Shown piece after piece: positions 29,236 to 38,548 of a stretch of DNA of 64,000 bases; position 1 is the stretch's first letter; the number at the start of each line of letters is the position of its first letter. Below the pieces are notes generated by a model, which saw only the letters and a list, made by a program, of their open reading frames with translations, was not told where the DNA came from and made no database searches. Position numbers and translations under genes: made by a program. The DNA is from an uncultured Bacteroidota bacterium (lineage in GTDB: Bacteria; Bacteroidota; Bacteroidia; Flavobacteriales; Flavobacteriaceae): the NCBI GenBank assembly GCA_902598525.1, contig CACKBZ010000003.1:62001-126000 (forward strand), read 5' to 3'.

Positions 29236-29393
29236 TGGAGTTTCAACAATACCTCGGTTTTTTGGCTTTTTTAGCAATATTCACAATGGGCTTTTGGCTG
29301 ATGATTTTTTTAGCAATTGTAGCACCATATTGGGCTTCTTCATACGTATTTCAAAAGATAAAAGATTTTATAAATAATAAGCTAAAATCTTAG
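29235..29393 (+). CDS. Small membrane protein, 52 residues, unknown function
   Basis: An open frame from ATG 29235 to TAG 29391-29393 encodes 52 residues. It begins MEFQQYLGFL and has one long hydrophobic segment (about residues 7-32, rich in Phe, Leu, Ile and Ala with Gly and Trp), then PYWASSYVFQ and a basic tail (KIKDFINNKLKS). This is the pattern of a single-pass membrane protein with a cytoplasmic basic end. Three things support a real gene: a full -33/-7 promoter just upstream, a good fit to the gap between fumC and the receptor gene, and a stop shared through TTAG with the convergent receptor gene, as at other junctions here. I do not recognise the family. Confidence 0.65.
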   Translation: MEFQQYLGFLAFLAIFTMGFWLMIFLAIVAPYWASSYVFQKIKDFINNKLKS

Positions 29394-31900
29394 TTATTAA
29401 ATATAGGCTCGCTGCTTCCTCCCTGATCAAAATCACCTTGACTTCTTCTCATATTCCTTTTTCTTTTTCTTTGTTGATATTTATTATCATTAAATATGTA
29501 GTTGAAAGTTAGAATATATGTTGGTTCTCTCCACATACCTTCACCTTCAGTTCTAAATGTATCTCTAAAGTTCTCATATTTCCATATACTTGTGTTAAAT
29601 AAATCACTAGCTTTAAGGGAAATTGTTCCCTTTCTTTTAAGAATAGATTTTTGTATTGCACCAGTAACAAAACCAAACGCTTTTCTCTTCGAAAAAGCAT
29701 TTTCACTTGGACCTCTTATAAATCCAAAAAATTGAATACTGTAATTTTTTGGTAATCTAATGAAACCATTAAATCTAGTGCTCCAATTTATATCATCAGA
29801 ATCGAAGTTTTGATCTTCATAGCTTCCTCTAGTTGAAGAACTATTGATTGTAAAGCTTGTATTAAGTCTTACGCTTCTAGATGGCGTATATGTAAGACTT
29901 AACTCTGATCCTATACTTTTATTACTTGAGAGATTAATTGGATATGATTCAAGAACAGGAACTTGAAGTATTGCATTATCTGATTCTACATCTCTAATAA
30001 GATCAACAATTTCTCCGGTTTCCTCAGTAATCCTTTCAATGTTCCCATTAGATTGTTTGAAGAAAATAGATGTATTAAGTGTAAATTTTTTGAATCTTTT
30101 TAAATAATCAATTTCAAATGCCGACGTAAATGTTGGGTCAAGAAAAGGATTTCCTCTTCTAAAACTTGTAACAGAATTTCTTCTTGCAAAAGGATTTACA
30201 TCCCATCCTCTAGGCCTCCTAACCCTTTTGCTATAACCAAAAGTTAGAGATTGAATATTAGAAAACTGATATGCTAAATTAACAGTTGGAAAAATATCAG
30301 AGTATTTTTTAATTTCAAATTGGTTAGTGGTTTTTTGATTAATTTCTTGTCTTGAATTCTCATATCTTAAGCCTAATAAAAAGGAAAATTTATCAATTTT
30401 TTTTCCAAATTGACTATATATTGAATTCACTCTCTCTTTATAGTTAAATACATTAGATAGTTCTTTGTCAGATGTATATACAGCATTGTTTAAAAAAGAT
30501 ACATCATAATCTGTTTCTCTTTCAAGAAAATTACCCCTATATCCTATTTCAAATTCTGTATTTTTATCAATAGGTTGAATATAATCTACTTGAGCTAGAA
30601 ATCTCTTTTGATAATCAAGAGTAGATACCTTTTCAAATTCAGGACTAGATACAATAGGGAAGGTTGAGAAATCTTCTATATCTTCAAATCTATCATCCTC
30701 ACTTTCTTCATATGAAATTCTAGCACTAAGAGTCTGTCCATCGGTATCATAGTCTTTGTAAAAATCTAGTGCATATTCAAATGATTCGTCAATTTCAACT
30801 TCATCTCTCAATCTTTTATTTATTGACGAAATTGATTGACCAGTTATATCTCTTACTATATTGGTCGTTGGACTATCTTCATCACTTTTTTTTAAAAAAC
30901 CACTCAAAGTCAATGAAGTCTTATCATCAAAATAATATTCTGCACCAAGATTAAAAAAAACATTACTTCTATAATCATTCCAATCATTTGTTTCTTCAAT
31001 ATTCAAATCTTGTTTGAAATATTCTGTACTTGAGAAGAAACTTCCTGAATTTTTCGTATCACTAACATTTACAGTTGTAAAAAAGTTAACCTTTTCATTC
31101 CTCACATTTAATGTTCCATTTAAGCCAAGGTTCTTTGGTATTCCTGAATTAAGATTTATATTACCATTAAAACCTAGAAGATTTTGTTTCTTTAAAATAA
31201 TATTAAGGATACCTGCAGTTCCTTCAGCAGAGTATCTTGCAGATGGAGATGTTACAACTTCAACTTTCTCAATTGATTCAGAAGGAAGAGATCTAAGACC
31301 TTGAGGTCCTGATAAACCTGTTAAAGCAGAGGGTTTCCCATTTATAAGTATTCTTACATTGCTGTTTCCTCTTAAAGAAACATTTCCATCAAAATCTACA
31401 TCAATTGAAGGGATATTTGCTAAAACATCAGATACACTCCCGCCTTTTACAGTTATATCTTGACCAACGTTATATATTTTTTTATCAAGTCTAATTTCAA
31501 CTTGAGTACTTTCAGCTCTGACTTCAACTTCATCTAGTATTGATATATCAAGATTTAGAGGAATAGTTTTCAAATCAGTATTACCTCTTATTAATAGATT
31601 TTCATTTCTATAAGAGACAAAAGATATGTAGTCAATACTCAAATCATAAATGCCTGGATTTAGCTTTATTGAAAAATTACCATTATCATCAGATATTCCA
31701 CCAAAAACTTTTTCTTGATTTCTTTTGTCTTTTAGGGTAATAGTAGCATATTCTAATCTTTCACTTGTTTCTGAATCAATCACTGTTCCAGTAAGAACAA
31801 ATTGGATATTTTGAACCTGTTGATAGTTATTTGTGTCTTTTTCTTGAGAAAATGTTGAGACAGAGATTGATAGTAAGATTAGAAAAATTAATTTTTTCAT
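29390..31900 (-). CDS. TonB-dependent outer-membrane receptor (Omp_b-brl family) with carboxypeptidase-like N-domain
   Basis: This is an outer-membrane gated channel, 836 residues. A signal peptide ends at TFSQ (about residue 19). Residues 33-120 form a carboxypeptidase-regulatory-like beta-sandwich (GTVIDSETSERLEYATITLK). A plug domain covers about 140-235, with VKGGSVSDVLANIPSIDVD, VSLRGNSNVRILINGKPS and GTAGILNIILKK. A beta-barrel rich in alternating aromatic and polar residues fills the rest. It is the FecA/Omp_b-brl type, not a SusC protein, and no SusD partner is adjacent. The last strand region (YILTFNYIFND) is followed by about 30 residues that are first strongly basic, then Gly/Ser/Asn-rich. 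The ligand is unknown. Confidence 0.9.
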   Translation of the reverse strand: MKKLIFLILLSISVSTFSQEKDTNNYQQVQNIQFVLTGTVIDSETSERLEYATITLKDKRNQEKVFGGISDDNGNFSIKLNPGIYDLSIDYISFVSYRNENLLIRGNTDLKTIPLNLDISILDEVEVRAESTQVEIRLDKKIYNVGQDITVKGGSVSDVLANIPSIDVDFDGNVSLRGNSNVRILINGKPSALTGLSGPQGLRSLPSESIEKVEVVTSPSARYSAEGTAGILNIILKKQNLLGFNGNINLNSGIPKNLGLNGTLNVRNEKVNFFTTVNVSDTKNSGSFFSSTEYFKQDLNIEETNDWNDYRSNVFFNLGAEYYFDDKTSLTLSGFLKKSDEDSPTTNIVRDITGQSISSINKRLRDEVEIDESFEYALDFYKDYDTDGQTLSARISYEESEDDRFEDIEDFSTFPIVSSPEFEKVSTLDYQKRFLAQVDYIQPIDKNTEFEIGYRGNFLERETDYDVSFLNNAVYTSDKELSNVFNYKERVNSIYSQFGKKIDKFSFLLGLRYENSRQEINQKTTNQFEIKKYSDIFPTVNLAYQFSNIQSLTFGYSKRVRRPRGWDVNPFARRNSVTSFRRGNPFLDPTFTSAFEIDYLKRFKKFTLNTSIFFKQSNGNIERITEETGEIVDLIRDVESDNAILQVPVLESYPINLSSNKSIGSELSLTYTPSRSVRLNTSFTINSSSTRGSYEDQNFDSDDINWSTRFNGFIRLPKNYSIQFFGFIRGPSENAFSKRKAFGFVTGAIQKSILKRKGTISLKASDLFNTSIWKYENFRDTFRTEGEGMWREPTYILTFNYIFNDNKYQQRKRKRNMRRSQGDFDQGGSSEPIFNN

Positions 31901-31920
31901 GAGGTTTTTGTTTGGTTTGG

Positions 31921-31928
31921 CAAATATA
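31921..31928 (-). promoter_or_regulatory. Probable -7 box for the TonB-dependent receptor
   Basis: The minus strand reads TATATTTG (TAnnTTTG), 20 nt before the ATG at 31900, so the leader would be about 15 nt. No TTTG lies at the expected distance upstream. The position at the head of an isolated gene supports it. Confidence 0.45.
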
Positions 31929-31996
31929 TCTTAATAACCATAGAACTTCACCTAAGGTTTTGTTAAAAAAGTTTAATCATTTCTTTTGAAGCAGGA

Positions 31997-32020
31997 TTCT
32001 TTAATATTTTAATTAAAGAA
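31997..32020. repeat. Inverted repeat downstream of rplT
   Basis: Perfect 9-bp arms TTCTTTAAT and ATTAAAGAA flank a 6-nt spacer, in the 191-nt gap between rplT and the receptor gene. It could form an RNA hairpin ending the rplT transcript, but no T-run follows on either strand, so a classical intrinsic terminator is not supported. The rest of the gap holds only the receptor promoter box. Confidence 0.3.
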
Positions 32021-32091
32021 CCTTCTTTCAATCTATACTTTTATTCTTTGACCTAGAAAAAAATAAAAAGTTTAAGTAAGAGTTGGGAAAT

Positions 32092-32436
32092 TTATTTAAC
32101 TGATTTGATTATAGCTTCAAAAGCACCTGGATTATTCATTGCTAAATCTGCTAAAACTTTTCTATTTATAGAAATATTATTCGATTTAAGTTTAAACATT
32201 AACTCATTGTATGACAATCCATGTTGATGAGCTGCAGCATTTATCCTCATTATCCAAAGAGATCTGAAATTTCTCTTTTTTGTTTTTCTATCTCTATAAG
32301 CATATAATAATGCTTTTTCTACCGCATTTTTTGCAACAGTCCAGACATTCTTTCTTCTGCCGAAATATCCTTTTGCTTGTTTTAGTATTTTTTTTCTTCT
32401 AGCTCTTGAAGCTACTGAGTTAACTGATCTTGGCAT
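32092..32436 (-). CDS. rplT: 50S ribosomal protein L20
   Basis: L20 binds 23S rRNA early in 50S assembly and in other bacteria also represses its own operon. The basic N-terminus ([19 protein letters not shown]), the [10 protein letters not shown] segment and [20 protein letters not shown] are diagnostic. The length is 114 residues, as usual. It is the last gene of thrS-infC-rpmI-rplT and starts 6 nt after rpmI. Confidence 0.97.
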   Translation of the reverse strand: MPRSVNSVASRARRKKILKQAKGYFGRRKNVWTVAKNAVEKALLYAYRDRKTKKRNFRSLWIMRINAAAHQHGLSYNELMFKLKSNNISINRKVLADLAMNNPGAFEAIIKSVK

Positions 32437-32442
32437 AACTAT

Positions 32443-32640
32443 TTATTTTAATCTTAACTGTCTTTTAATGTTATTCTCATCGCTTTCATGTACTAAGCCA
32501 AAATGAGTAAGCCTGAGCTTTCTTTTTTTTGACTTCTTAGTCAAAATATGATTTTTAAAAGCGTGTTTTCTTTTGATTTTACCGGAACCAGTAACTTTAA
32601 ACCTCTTCTTTGCACTGGACTTAGTTTTCATTTTTGGCAT
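32443..32640 (-). CDS. rpmI: 50S ribosomal protein L35
   Basis: A small, very basic protein of 65 residues starting [20 protein letters not shown], followed by [20 protein letters not shown]; both are hallmarks of L35. It lies between infC and rplT, the universal arrangement, with gaps of 11 and 6 nt. Confidence 0.97.
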   Translation of the reverse strand: MPKMKTKSSAKKRFKVTGSGKIKRKHAFKNHILTKKSKKRKLRLTHFGLVHESDENNIKRQLRLK

Positions 32641-32651
32641 AATTCCTTTTT

Positions 32652-33215
32652 TTAGTTCTTTTTTGGTGTTATATACATAATCATTCTTTTTCCTTCAAGC
32701 TCTGGCATTTGTTCAACTTTACCTATTTCTTCAAGATCCTGAGCTAATCTGAGAAGCAATATTTGTCCTTGTTCCTTAAAAATTATAGACCTTCCCTTAA
32801 AAAAAACAAATGCTTTCAACTTAGCACCCTCCTTTAAAAATTTCTCTGCATGTTTCTTTTTAAACTGATAATCATGTTCATCTGTTTGAGGGCCAAACCT
32901 TATTTCTTTTACTACAATTTTTGTAGCTTTTGATTTAAGTGCTTTATCCCTCTTTTTTTGCTCATATAAAAACTTCTTGTATTCAAGAATCTTACATACA
33001 GGGGGGGAGGCTTTTGGAGAAATTTCAACTAAGTCTAACTCAAGATTTCTTGCTATTCTAAGTGCTTCATTAGTTGAGTAGATTCCAACTTCAACATTAT
33101 CACCCACAAGTCTAACTTCATGAGCTGTTATTTTCGAGTTGATTTTATGAGGATCTTCTTTTATTTCTCTTCTAAATCTCCTATTCGATCTTTTTCTTCT
33201 TATAGCTATAACAAT
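32652..33215 (-). CDS. infC: Translation initiation factor IF-3, non-canonical start codon
   Basis: IF-3 prevents subunit joining and checks start-codon pairing on the 30S subunit. The C-domain and linker are clear ([43 protein letters not shown]). An ATG/GTG search starts only at GTG 33107, within the N-domain, but the same frame continues upstream with family sequence: [20 protein letters not shown], then [20 protein letters not shown]. The start must therefore be ATT at 33215 or ATA at 33209, giving 187 or 185 residues, the normal length. An AUU start is known for E. coli infC, where it lets IF-3 repress its own synthesis. The ATT shares one base with the thrS stop (TAATT). Confidence 0.93.
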   Translation of the reverse strand: MVIAIRRKRSNRRFRREIKEDPHKINSKITAHEVRLVGDNVEVGIYSTNEALRIARNLELDLVEISPKASPPVCKILEYKKFLYEQKKRDKALKSKATKIVVKEIRFGPQTDEHDYQFKKKHAEKFLKEGAKLKAFVFFKGRSIIFKEQGQILLLRLAQDLEEIGKVEQMPELEGKRMIMYITPKKN

Positions 33216-35170
33216 TATTTTAAATTAATATTAAATTTTGGGATACAATCTGAAATCTCTTTCTTGATTATATCTATAAATTTTTCAATCTTCATTTCAC
33301 CTAGATCATCTCCATGATGTCTTCTGATAGATATTGTGTCATTTTTAACTTCATTATCACCTACAACGATCATAAAAGGTATCTTCTTTATCTCAGACTC
33401 TCTAATTTTCTTTCCAACTGTCTCATTTCTATCATCTAAGTGCGCGCGAATTTCGTGATTTTCTAAGATATTTAAAACTTTTTGACCATAATTTTTAAAG
33501 TTCTCGCTTACGATTAATATCTCTACCTGAGTACTTGTAAGCCATAATGGAAATACCCCACCAGTATGTTCAATTAAAATTGCTACAAATCTTTCCATAC
33601 TCCCAAAAGGAGCTCTATGTATCATAACCGGTCTTAGATCTTCATTATTACTTCCTTTATATGTCAAATCAAATCTTTCAGGTAGATTATAATCAACCTG
33701 AATAGTACCTAATTGCCATTTCCTTCCAAGAGCATCTTTAACCATAAAATCAAGTTTTGGTCCATAAAATGCTGCTTCACCATATTCTACGTTATAATCA
33801 AGTCCTTTTTCTTTTGCACAGTCAAGTATAGCTTTCTCTGATATTTCCCAATTTTTATCTGAACCAATGTACTTATCTGGATTGTCGGGATCTCTTAATG
33901 ATACTTGAGCTGAAAAGTCATTAAACCCTAAAGAGTTAAAAACATAAAGAACTAAATCAATTGTATTCTTGAATTCTGATTCAACCTGATCTGGTGTACA
34001 AAATATATGAGCATCATCAACAGTAAAGCCTCTAACTCTACTCAGACCATGCAATTCTCCACTTTGTTCATACCTGTATACAGTTCCAAATTCTGCAAGT
34101 CTTAAAGGAAGATCTCTATAACTTTGAGGTTTAGCATTATAAATTTCACAATGATGTGGACAATTCATTGGTCTCAAAAGGAATGTCTCAGTCTCATTAG
34201 GAGTAGAAATTGGCTGAAAGCTGTCTGCACCGTACTTTTCGTAATGTCCAGATGTTTCATACAACTCTTTTGCCCCAATGTGAGAGGACATTACTTTTTT
34301 ATAACCTGCTCTTTTTTGTGCATCTTCAAGAAAATTTTGTAATCGATCTCTAAGTTCTGTTCCATTTGGTAACCAAAGAGGTAGTCCATGACCAACCCTG
34401 TTAGAAAAAGTAAATAATTCTAATTCCTTACCAATCTTTCTGTGATCTCTTTCCCTAGCCTTATCAAGGAGCTCAAGATATTCGGTTAGTAATTTTTGTT
34501 TGGGGAATGATATACCATAAACTCTTGTTAGCTGGTTGTTTTTTTCATCTCCTCTCCAATATGCACCTGCAACATTTAAAAGTTTTACAGCTTTAACTGA
34601 GCCAGTTGATGGAATATGTCCTCCTTTACATAAATCTGTGAAATCAGAGTGATCGCAGAATGTAATAGATCCATCATCAAGTCCTTGAATTAATTCAATT
34701 TTGTACTCATTACTCTCTGAATTATAGAAATCTAATGCATCTTTTTTTGTTACAGATTTTATTTTAAAACGATGGTCTTCTCTTGCTATTTCTAAAAATT
34801 TTGATTCAACTCTTTCAAAGTCTTTTTCAGAAAAAACATCATCACCAAAATCAACATCATAATAGAACCCATTTTCAATTGATGGACCTATTGTTAGTTT
34901 AGATTTAGGATAAAATAATTTGATTGTTTGAGCTAAAATATGAGCAGAGGAGTGCCAAAAAGCTTGTTTCCCCTCATCATCATCCCATGTAAAAAGTCTG
35001 ATTTCTCCATCTTCATTTAATAATGATTCTGTCTCCACTATCTCATCATTATATGATGCTGATATAACTTTTCTTGCTAATCCTTCACTTATACTTTTAG
35101 CTACATCAATAACTTTTGTTCCTTTTTCAAACTTTTTTACTGATTTATCTGGAAAAATAACTTTAATCAT
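33215..35170 (-). CDS. thrS: Threonyl-tRNA synthetase
   Basis: This class II synthetase charges tRNA-Thr. The order is TGS domain (residues 1-60), editing domain with the HSSAHILAQ motif near residue 74 and the later [14 protein letters not shown] motif, then the catalytic core with [10 protein letters not shown] (zinc cysteine, about 338), [20 protein letters not shown] and the class II motif 3 region near [16 protein letters not shown]. The anticodon-binding domain closes the protein. The 651-residue length is normal. Its TAA stop overlaps the infC start by one base. It begins 27 nt after the DUF6095-type gene and may also have its own promoter. Confidence 0.98.
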   Translation of the reverse strand: MIKVIFPDKSVKKFEKGTKVIDVAKSISEGLARKVISASYNDEIVETESLLNEDGEIRLFTWDDDEGKQAFWHSSAHILAQTIKLFYPKSKLTIGPSIENGFYYDVDFGDDVFSEKDFERVESKFLEIAREDHRFKIKSVTKKDALDFYNSESNEYKIELIQGLDDGSITFCDHSDFTDLCKGGHIPSTGSVKAVKLLNVAGAYWRGDEKNNQLTRVYGISFPKQKLLTEYLELLDKARERDHRKIGKELELFTFSNRVGHGLPLWLPNGTELRDRLQNFLEDAQKRAGYKKVMSSHIGAKELYETSGHYEKYGADSFQPISTPNETETFLLRPMNCPHHCEIYNAKPQSYRDLPLRLAEFGTVYRYEQSGELHGLSRVRGFTVDDAHIFCTPDQVESEFKNTIDLVLYVFNSLGFNDFSAQVSLRDPDNPDKYIGSDKNWEISEKAILDCAKEKGLDYNVEYGEAAFYGPKLDFMVKDALGRKWQLGTIQVDYNLPERFDLTYKGSNNEDLRPVMIHRAPFGSMERFVAILIEHTGGVFPLWLTSTQVEILIVSENFKNYGQKVLNILENHEIRAHLDDRNETVGKKIRESEIKKIPFMIVVGDNEVKNDTISIRRHHGDDLGEMKIEKFIDIIKKEISDCIPKFNINLK

Positions 35171-35187
35171 AATATACTAACAACTTT

Positions 35188-35195
35188 CAAAAATA
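35188..35195 (-). promoter_or_regulatory. Possible -7 box for thrS
   Basis: The minus strand reads TATTTTTG in the short gap before thrS, about 18 nt from its ATG. A weak TTG lies too close upstream and no proper -33 box is seen. If real, it would let thrS-infC-rpmI-rplT be transcribed separately from the rplS run. Confidence 0.33.
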
Positions 35196-35197
35196 AT

Positions 35198-35425
35198 TCA
35201 ATTTAATTTATTCTTTGGTCCTAAAGTCCCGTTTAAGATATTACTTATCCCCCTGTAACCAACATAAATAGCTAAAACTAGAAGAATTACACCTATAATT
35301 AATACTACAAAAAAGAAGGGATGATCCTGATTGTTAAATGCTTGAGAGACAAGTACAGGTCCAATGAAACAAAGAGAAATACCTGAGAAAACTTGAATAA
35401 ATCCTTTTTTTAAGTATTTATTCAT
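35198..35425 (-). CDS. DUF6095-like small membrane protein
   Basis: The 75-residue protein has two hydrophobic helices: FIQVFSGISLCFIGPVLVSQ and, after a short polar turn (NNQDHPFF), FVVLIIGVILLVLAIYVGY. It ends with a short polar tail. The FIGPVL motif, the two-helix layout and the position next to murQ match the uncharacterised DUF6095 family of Flavobacteriia. I start it at ATG 35425, 8 nt inside murQ, because the longer frame would begin at TTG 35440. No function is known. Overlap with murQ suggests joint translation. Confidence 0.75.
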   Translation of the reverse strand: MNKYLKKGFIQVFSGISLCFIGPVLVSQAFNNQDHPFFFVVLIIGVILLVLAIYVGYRGISNILNGTLGPKNKLN

Positions 35426-36233
35426 TTGTGTAGTTATCAATAGCCAAACGAATACTTTTATATTTTAGAATTAATTCATCAGCTTTATCTTTATCTACGC
35501 CTAATTCTTCCATCAGAATTCTTCTAGCTCGTTTGTTAAGCTTAGCGTTAGACATCTGCATATCTATCATCTTGTTTCCTCTTACGTGACCATCTAAAAT
35601 CATTGATATAGTAGAAATCATATTCAAAATCAACTTTTGAGCAGTTCCAGCTTTAAGCCTAGAGCTTCCTGTTAAAAATTCTGGTCCAACTATGACCTCA
35701 ATTTTAAAATCTGAAAACTTAGATAATGGGGAGTTTTCATTGCATACAATACATGCAGTCGAAATATTATTTTCTTGACAATCTTTAAGGCCTCCAACAA
35801 CATATGGTGTAGTGCCAGAAGCAGCAATTCCTATTACAAAATCGTTAGAATTAACATTGTGTTCAGATAAATCTTTCCATGCTTGATTAGTATCATCTTC
35901 AGCAATTTCAATTGAGCTATATAAGGCAGGTATTCCACCTGCAACTAGTCCGACTACTTTTTCAGGAGGGGTTCCGAATGTAGGTGGACACTCAGATGCA
36001 TCAAGAACACCTAATCTTCCGCTGGTTCCAGCACCAATATAAAATAATCTTCCACCTTTTTTTATTTTGGGAGCAATAGCTTCAATAACTTCAGAAACTC
36101 TTGGTAAAACCTTATTAACTGCGTTTAATGCATTCTTGTCTTCCTGATGCATTGCATTTACAAGTTCAATTACAGACTTTTTCTCTAAATCCTTATGATT
36201 TGATTCTTGTTCTGTTATTTTAATAAAATCCAT
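35418..36233 (-). CDS. murQ: N-acetylmuramic acid 6-phosphate etherase
   Basis: MurQ cleaves the lactyl ether of MurNAc-6-phosphate to give GlcNAc-6-phosphate during recycling of cell-wall fragments. A SIS sugar-phosphate domain is visible with IGAGTSGRLGVLDASECPPTFG split across its loop, the IGIAASGTTPYVVGGL motif and LTGSSRLKAGTAQKLILNM. The C-terminal helical part contains NKMIDMQMSNAKLNKRA. The 271-residue length is slightly short but complete. It follows icd by 2 nt and overlaps the DUF6095-type gene. Confidence 0.94.
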   Translation of the reverse strand: MDFIKITEQESNHKDLEKKSVIELVNAMHQEDKNALNAVNKVLPRVSEVIEAIAPKIKKGGRLFYIGAGTSGRLGVLDASECPPTFGTPPEKVVGLVAGGIPALYSSIEIAEDDTNQAWKDLSEHNVNSNDFVIGIAASGTTPYVVGGLKDCQENNISTACIVCNENSPLSKFSDFKIEVIVGPEFLTGSSRLKAGTAQKLILNMISTISMILDGHVRGNKMIDMQMSNAKLNKRARRILMEELGVDKDKADELILKYKSIRLAIDNYTNE

Positions 36234-36235
36234 TA

Positions 36236-37465
36236 TTAAATTTCTAATTTTTTTTCTAAGTTAATTTTTAATTGATCTAAAAATTCCTGTGTAGTAAGAA
36301 AATTAGATTCTACCAAATCATCTCTAAATACTAGTAAAGCAAGGTCCTTAGTCATTTTTCCATCTTCAACTGTCTCAATACAAACTTCCTCTAAAGTTTT
36401 GCAAAAACTAATAAGTTTTTCATTATCGTCAAGTTTACCTCTATGCATTAATCCTCTAGTCCAAGCAAATATAGATGCAATTGGATTAGTAGAAGTTTGT
36501 TCACCTTTTTGATGTCTTCTAAAGTGTCTTGTAACCGTACCGTGAGCAGCTTCTGCTTCTAATGTTTTGCCATCAGGAGTTACTAAAGTAGATGTCATTA
36601 ATCCAAGCGAACCGAAACCTTGGGCAACTACATCAGATTGAACATCACCATCATAATTCTTACAAGCCCATACAAACCCACCTTTCCATTTGATTGCGGC
36701 AGCTACCATATCATCAATTAGTCTATGCTCGTAGGTAATATTCTCCATTTCAAACTTTTCTTTGAACTCGTTTTCATATACTTCCTGAAAAATATCCTTA
36801 AATCTACCATCGTAAGCTTTAAGAATTGTATTTTTTGTTGATAAATAAAGAGGCCATCTCTTTGTAAGCGCCATATTCATGCACGATCTAGCAAATCCAT
36901 ATATTGAAGAGTCAATATTATACATTGACATAGCAATTCCATCTTCTTCAAAGTTGTAGATTTCCCATGTCTTTGATTCTCCACCATCTTTAGGAGTAAA
37001 TTTCATTTCAAGTTTTCCAGGTCCATGAGTAGTAACGTCAGTTGCTCTATACTGATCACCAAAGGCATGTCTCCCAATACATATTGGTCTTGACCATCCT
37101 TGAACATATCTTGGAATTGATCTGCAAATAATAGGCTCTCTAAAAACAGTACCTCCAACAATATTTCTAATAGTTCCATTTGGAGATTTATACATTCTTG
37201 ACAGTGAAAATTCTTCAACCCTTTGCTCATCTGGGGTTATTGTAGCACATTTTATGCCAACATTATACTTTTTTATAGCATTAGCAGCATCTATTGTAAT
37301 CTGATCATCAGTTTTATCTCTTGATGTAATACCTAAATCAAAATAAACTATGTCAAGGTCTAGGTAGTCAAGAATAAGCTTCTCTTTTATAAATTTCCAG
37401 ATAATTCTCGCCATTTCATCCCCATCTATCTCAACAATTGGATTGGCTACTTTGATTTTTGACAT
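36236..37465 (-). CDS. icd: NADP-dependent isocitrate dehydrogenase, eukaryote-like homodimeric type
   Basis: This enzyme converts isocitrate to 2-oxoglutarate in the TCA cycle with NADP+. The protein starts [16 protein letters not shown] and has the substrate site [20 protein letters not shown] near residue 93, then [18 protein letters not shown] and the metal-binding region [13 protein letters not shown] with [32 protein letters not shown] carries cofactor contacts. These match subfamily II IDH, also found in mitochondria, rather than E. coli Icd. The length is 409 residues. It sits between rplS (4-nt gap) and murQ (2-nt gap). Confidence 0.95.
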   Translation of the reverse strand: MSKIKVANPIVEIDGDEMARIIWKFIKEKLILDYLDLDIVYFDLGITSRDKTDDQITIDAANAIKKYNVGIKCATITPDEQRVEEFSLSRMYKSPNGTIRNIVGGTVFREPIICRSIPRYVQGWSRPICIGRHAFGDQYRATDVTTHGPGKLEMKFTPKDGGESKTWEIYNFEEDGIAMSMYNIDSSIYGFARSCMNMALTKRWPLYLSTKNTILKAYDGRFKDIFQEVYENEFKEKFEMENITYEHRLIDDMVAAAIKWKGGFVWACKNYDGDVQSDVVAQGFGSLGLMTSTLVTPDGKTLEAEAAHGTVTRHFRRHQKGEQTSTNPIASIFAWTRGLMHRGKLDDNEKLISFCKTLEEVCIETVEDGKMTKDLALLVFRDDLVESNFLTTQEFLDQLKINLEKKLEI

Positions 37466-37469
37466 TAGT

Positions 37470-37814
37470 TTAGACTTCTTTGATTCTAGCTTTCTTACCT
37501 CTTAATTCTCTGAAGTAATAAATTCTTGATTGTCTAACTTTACCTTTTTTGTTAACCTCAATTTTCTTTAAAGCTGGCATATTAATAGGAAAAATTCTCT
37601 CAATGCCAACTGTACCAGACATCTTTCTTATTGTAAAAGTTTTTGACTGACCTCTTCCTTTTATTTGAATAACTACACCTTTAAAAGATTGTGTTCTAAC
37701 TTTTTCACCTTCTCTGATTTCATAAAATACAGAGATTGTATCACCAGATGAAAATGAAGGAAAGTCGTTTTTATTTATTAGTTTTTCTTGAACTAAATTT
37801 ATTACAGAATCCAT
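37470..37814 (-). CDS. rplS: 50S ribosomal protein L19
   Basis: L19 lies at the interface of the 30S and 50S subunits. The motifs [34 protein letters not shown] and the end of the protein [20 protein letters not shown] are diagnostic; the length is 114 residues. A complete -33/-7 promoter lies upstream and an inverted repeat sits in the leader, so this gene probably heads its own transcript even though trmD is only 57 nt away on the same strand. Confidence 0.97.
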   Translation of the reverse strand: MDSVINLVQEKLINKNDFPSFSSGDTISVFYEIREGEKVRTQSFKGVVIQIKGRGQSKTFTIRKMSGTVGIERIFPINMPALKKIEVNKKGKVRQSRIYYFRELRGKKARIKEV

Positions 37815-37831
37815 CGAAACAATTTATATAT

Positions 37832-37851
37832 AATTTGATGTTAATCAAATT
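37832..37851 (-). promoter_or_regulatory. Inverted repeat in the rplS leader
   Basis: Perfect 8-bp arms AATTTGAT and ATCAAATT enclose 4 nt, placed between the rplS promoter and its ATG at 37814. The hairpin would lie at the very 5' end of the mRNA. No T-run follows on the minus strand, so it is not a good terminator for trmD. It could protect the 5' end or take part in autoregulation; this is only inference. Confidence 0.35.
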
Positions 37852-37855
37852 CGTG

Positions 37856-37885
37856 CAAAAATAAGTCTTTTTATTCATTATCAAA
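37856..37885 (-). promoter_or_regulatory. Bacteroidetes-type promoter for rplS
   Basis: On the minus strand TTTG (37885-37882) is followed after 18 nt by TATTTTTG (37863-37856), matching the -33/-7 consensus. The -33 box lies inside the last codons of trmD. Transcription would start near 37851, about 37 nt before rplS. Confidence 0.58.
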
Positions 37886-38548
37886 AAGATTTGGCCTAAG
37901 TAATTTTGTTCTTTCTATAGATTTTTGATCATTCCATTTTTGTATTTCACTTTGATTTCCAGATAAAAGAACTTTTGGTACCTCAAAACCTTTATAAACT
38001 TCGGGTCTTGTATATACTGGGGCTGCCAATAAATTATCCTGGAATGTATCTGAAAGTGCAGATGATTCATCACCAATGATACCAGGTAATAACCTAATTA
38101 TTGAATCACAAAGAACAGCGGCCGGAAGTTCTCCCCCTGAAACGACATAATTTCCAATAGAAATCTCTTTTGTCACAATATGTTCTCTGACTCTATGGTC
38201 AATACCTTTATAATGTCCACATATAACTATAATGTTTTTTAGGGTTGACAGGTAATTTGATTCTTTTTGATTCAATAATTCTCCATCTGGGGTTAAGTAA
38301 ATTATTTCATCGTATTTGTTCTTTTTCTTTAAAAATTCAATGCATTTATCAATAGGTTCAATTTTTATAACCATACCTGGGAATCCGCCATAAGGGTAGT
38401 CGTCAACTTTTCTTGAATTATCTGCATAATCTCTTAAGTTGTGTGTAATAATTTTAACCTTCTTAGAGTCAATAGCCTTTTTTATTATGGAAAAGGAGTT
38501 TAAACTATCAAATACATCAGGGAATAACGAAAGAACATCTATTCTCAT
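37871..38548 (-). CDS. trmD: tRNA (guanine(37)-N1)-methyltransferase
   Basis: TrmD methylates G37 of tRNAs with SAM, which prevents frameshifting. The protein begins MRIDVLSLFPDVFDSL and has the knotted SPOUT-fold signatures YGGFPGMVIKIEPI, VICGHYKGIDHRVREHI and IGNYVVSGGELPAAVLCDSI, then YTRPEVYKGFEVPKVLLSGN. The 225-residue length is standard. Its ATG shares one base with the htrA stop (TAATG), so translation is probably coupled. It is followed by rplS, an association seen in many bacteria. Confidence 0.97.
   Translation of the reverse strand: MRIDVLSLFPDVFDSLNSFSIIKKAIDSKKVKIITHNLRDYADNSRKVDDYPYGGFPGMVIKIEPIDKCIEFLKKKNKYDEIIYLTPDGELLNQKESNYLSTLKNIIVICGHYKGIDHRVREHIVTKEISIGNYVVSGGELPAAVLCDSIIRLLPGIIGDESSALSDTFQDNLLAAPVYTRPEVYKGFEVPKVLLSGNQSEIQKWNDQKSIERTKLLRPNLFDNE

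Noticed and set aside
31963-32031. A 22-codon minus-strand frame from TTG after rplT
   Set aside because: It contains an inverted repeat, starts at TTG, and its very short length gives no support as a gene; it may be chance or a remnant.
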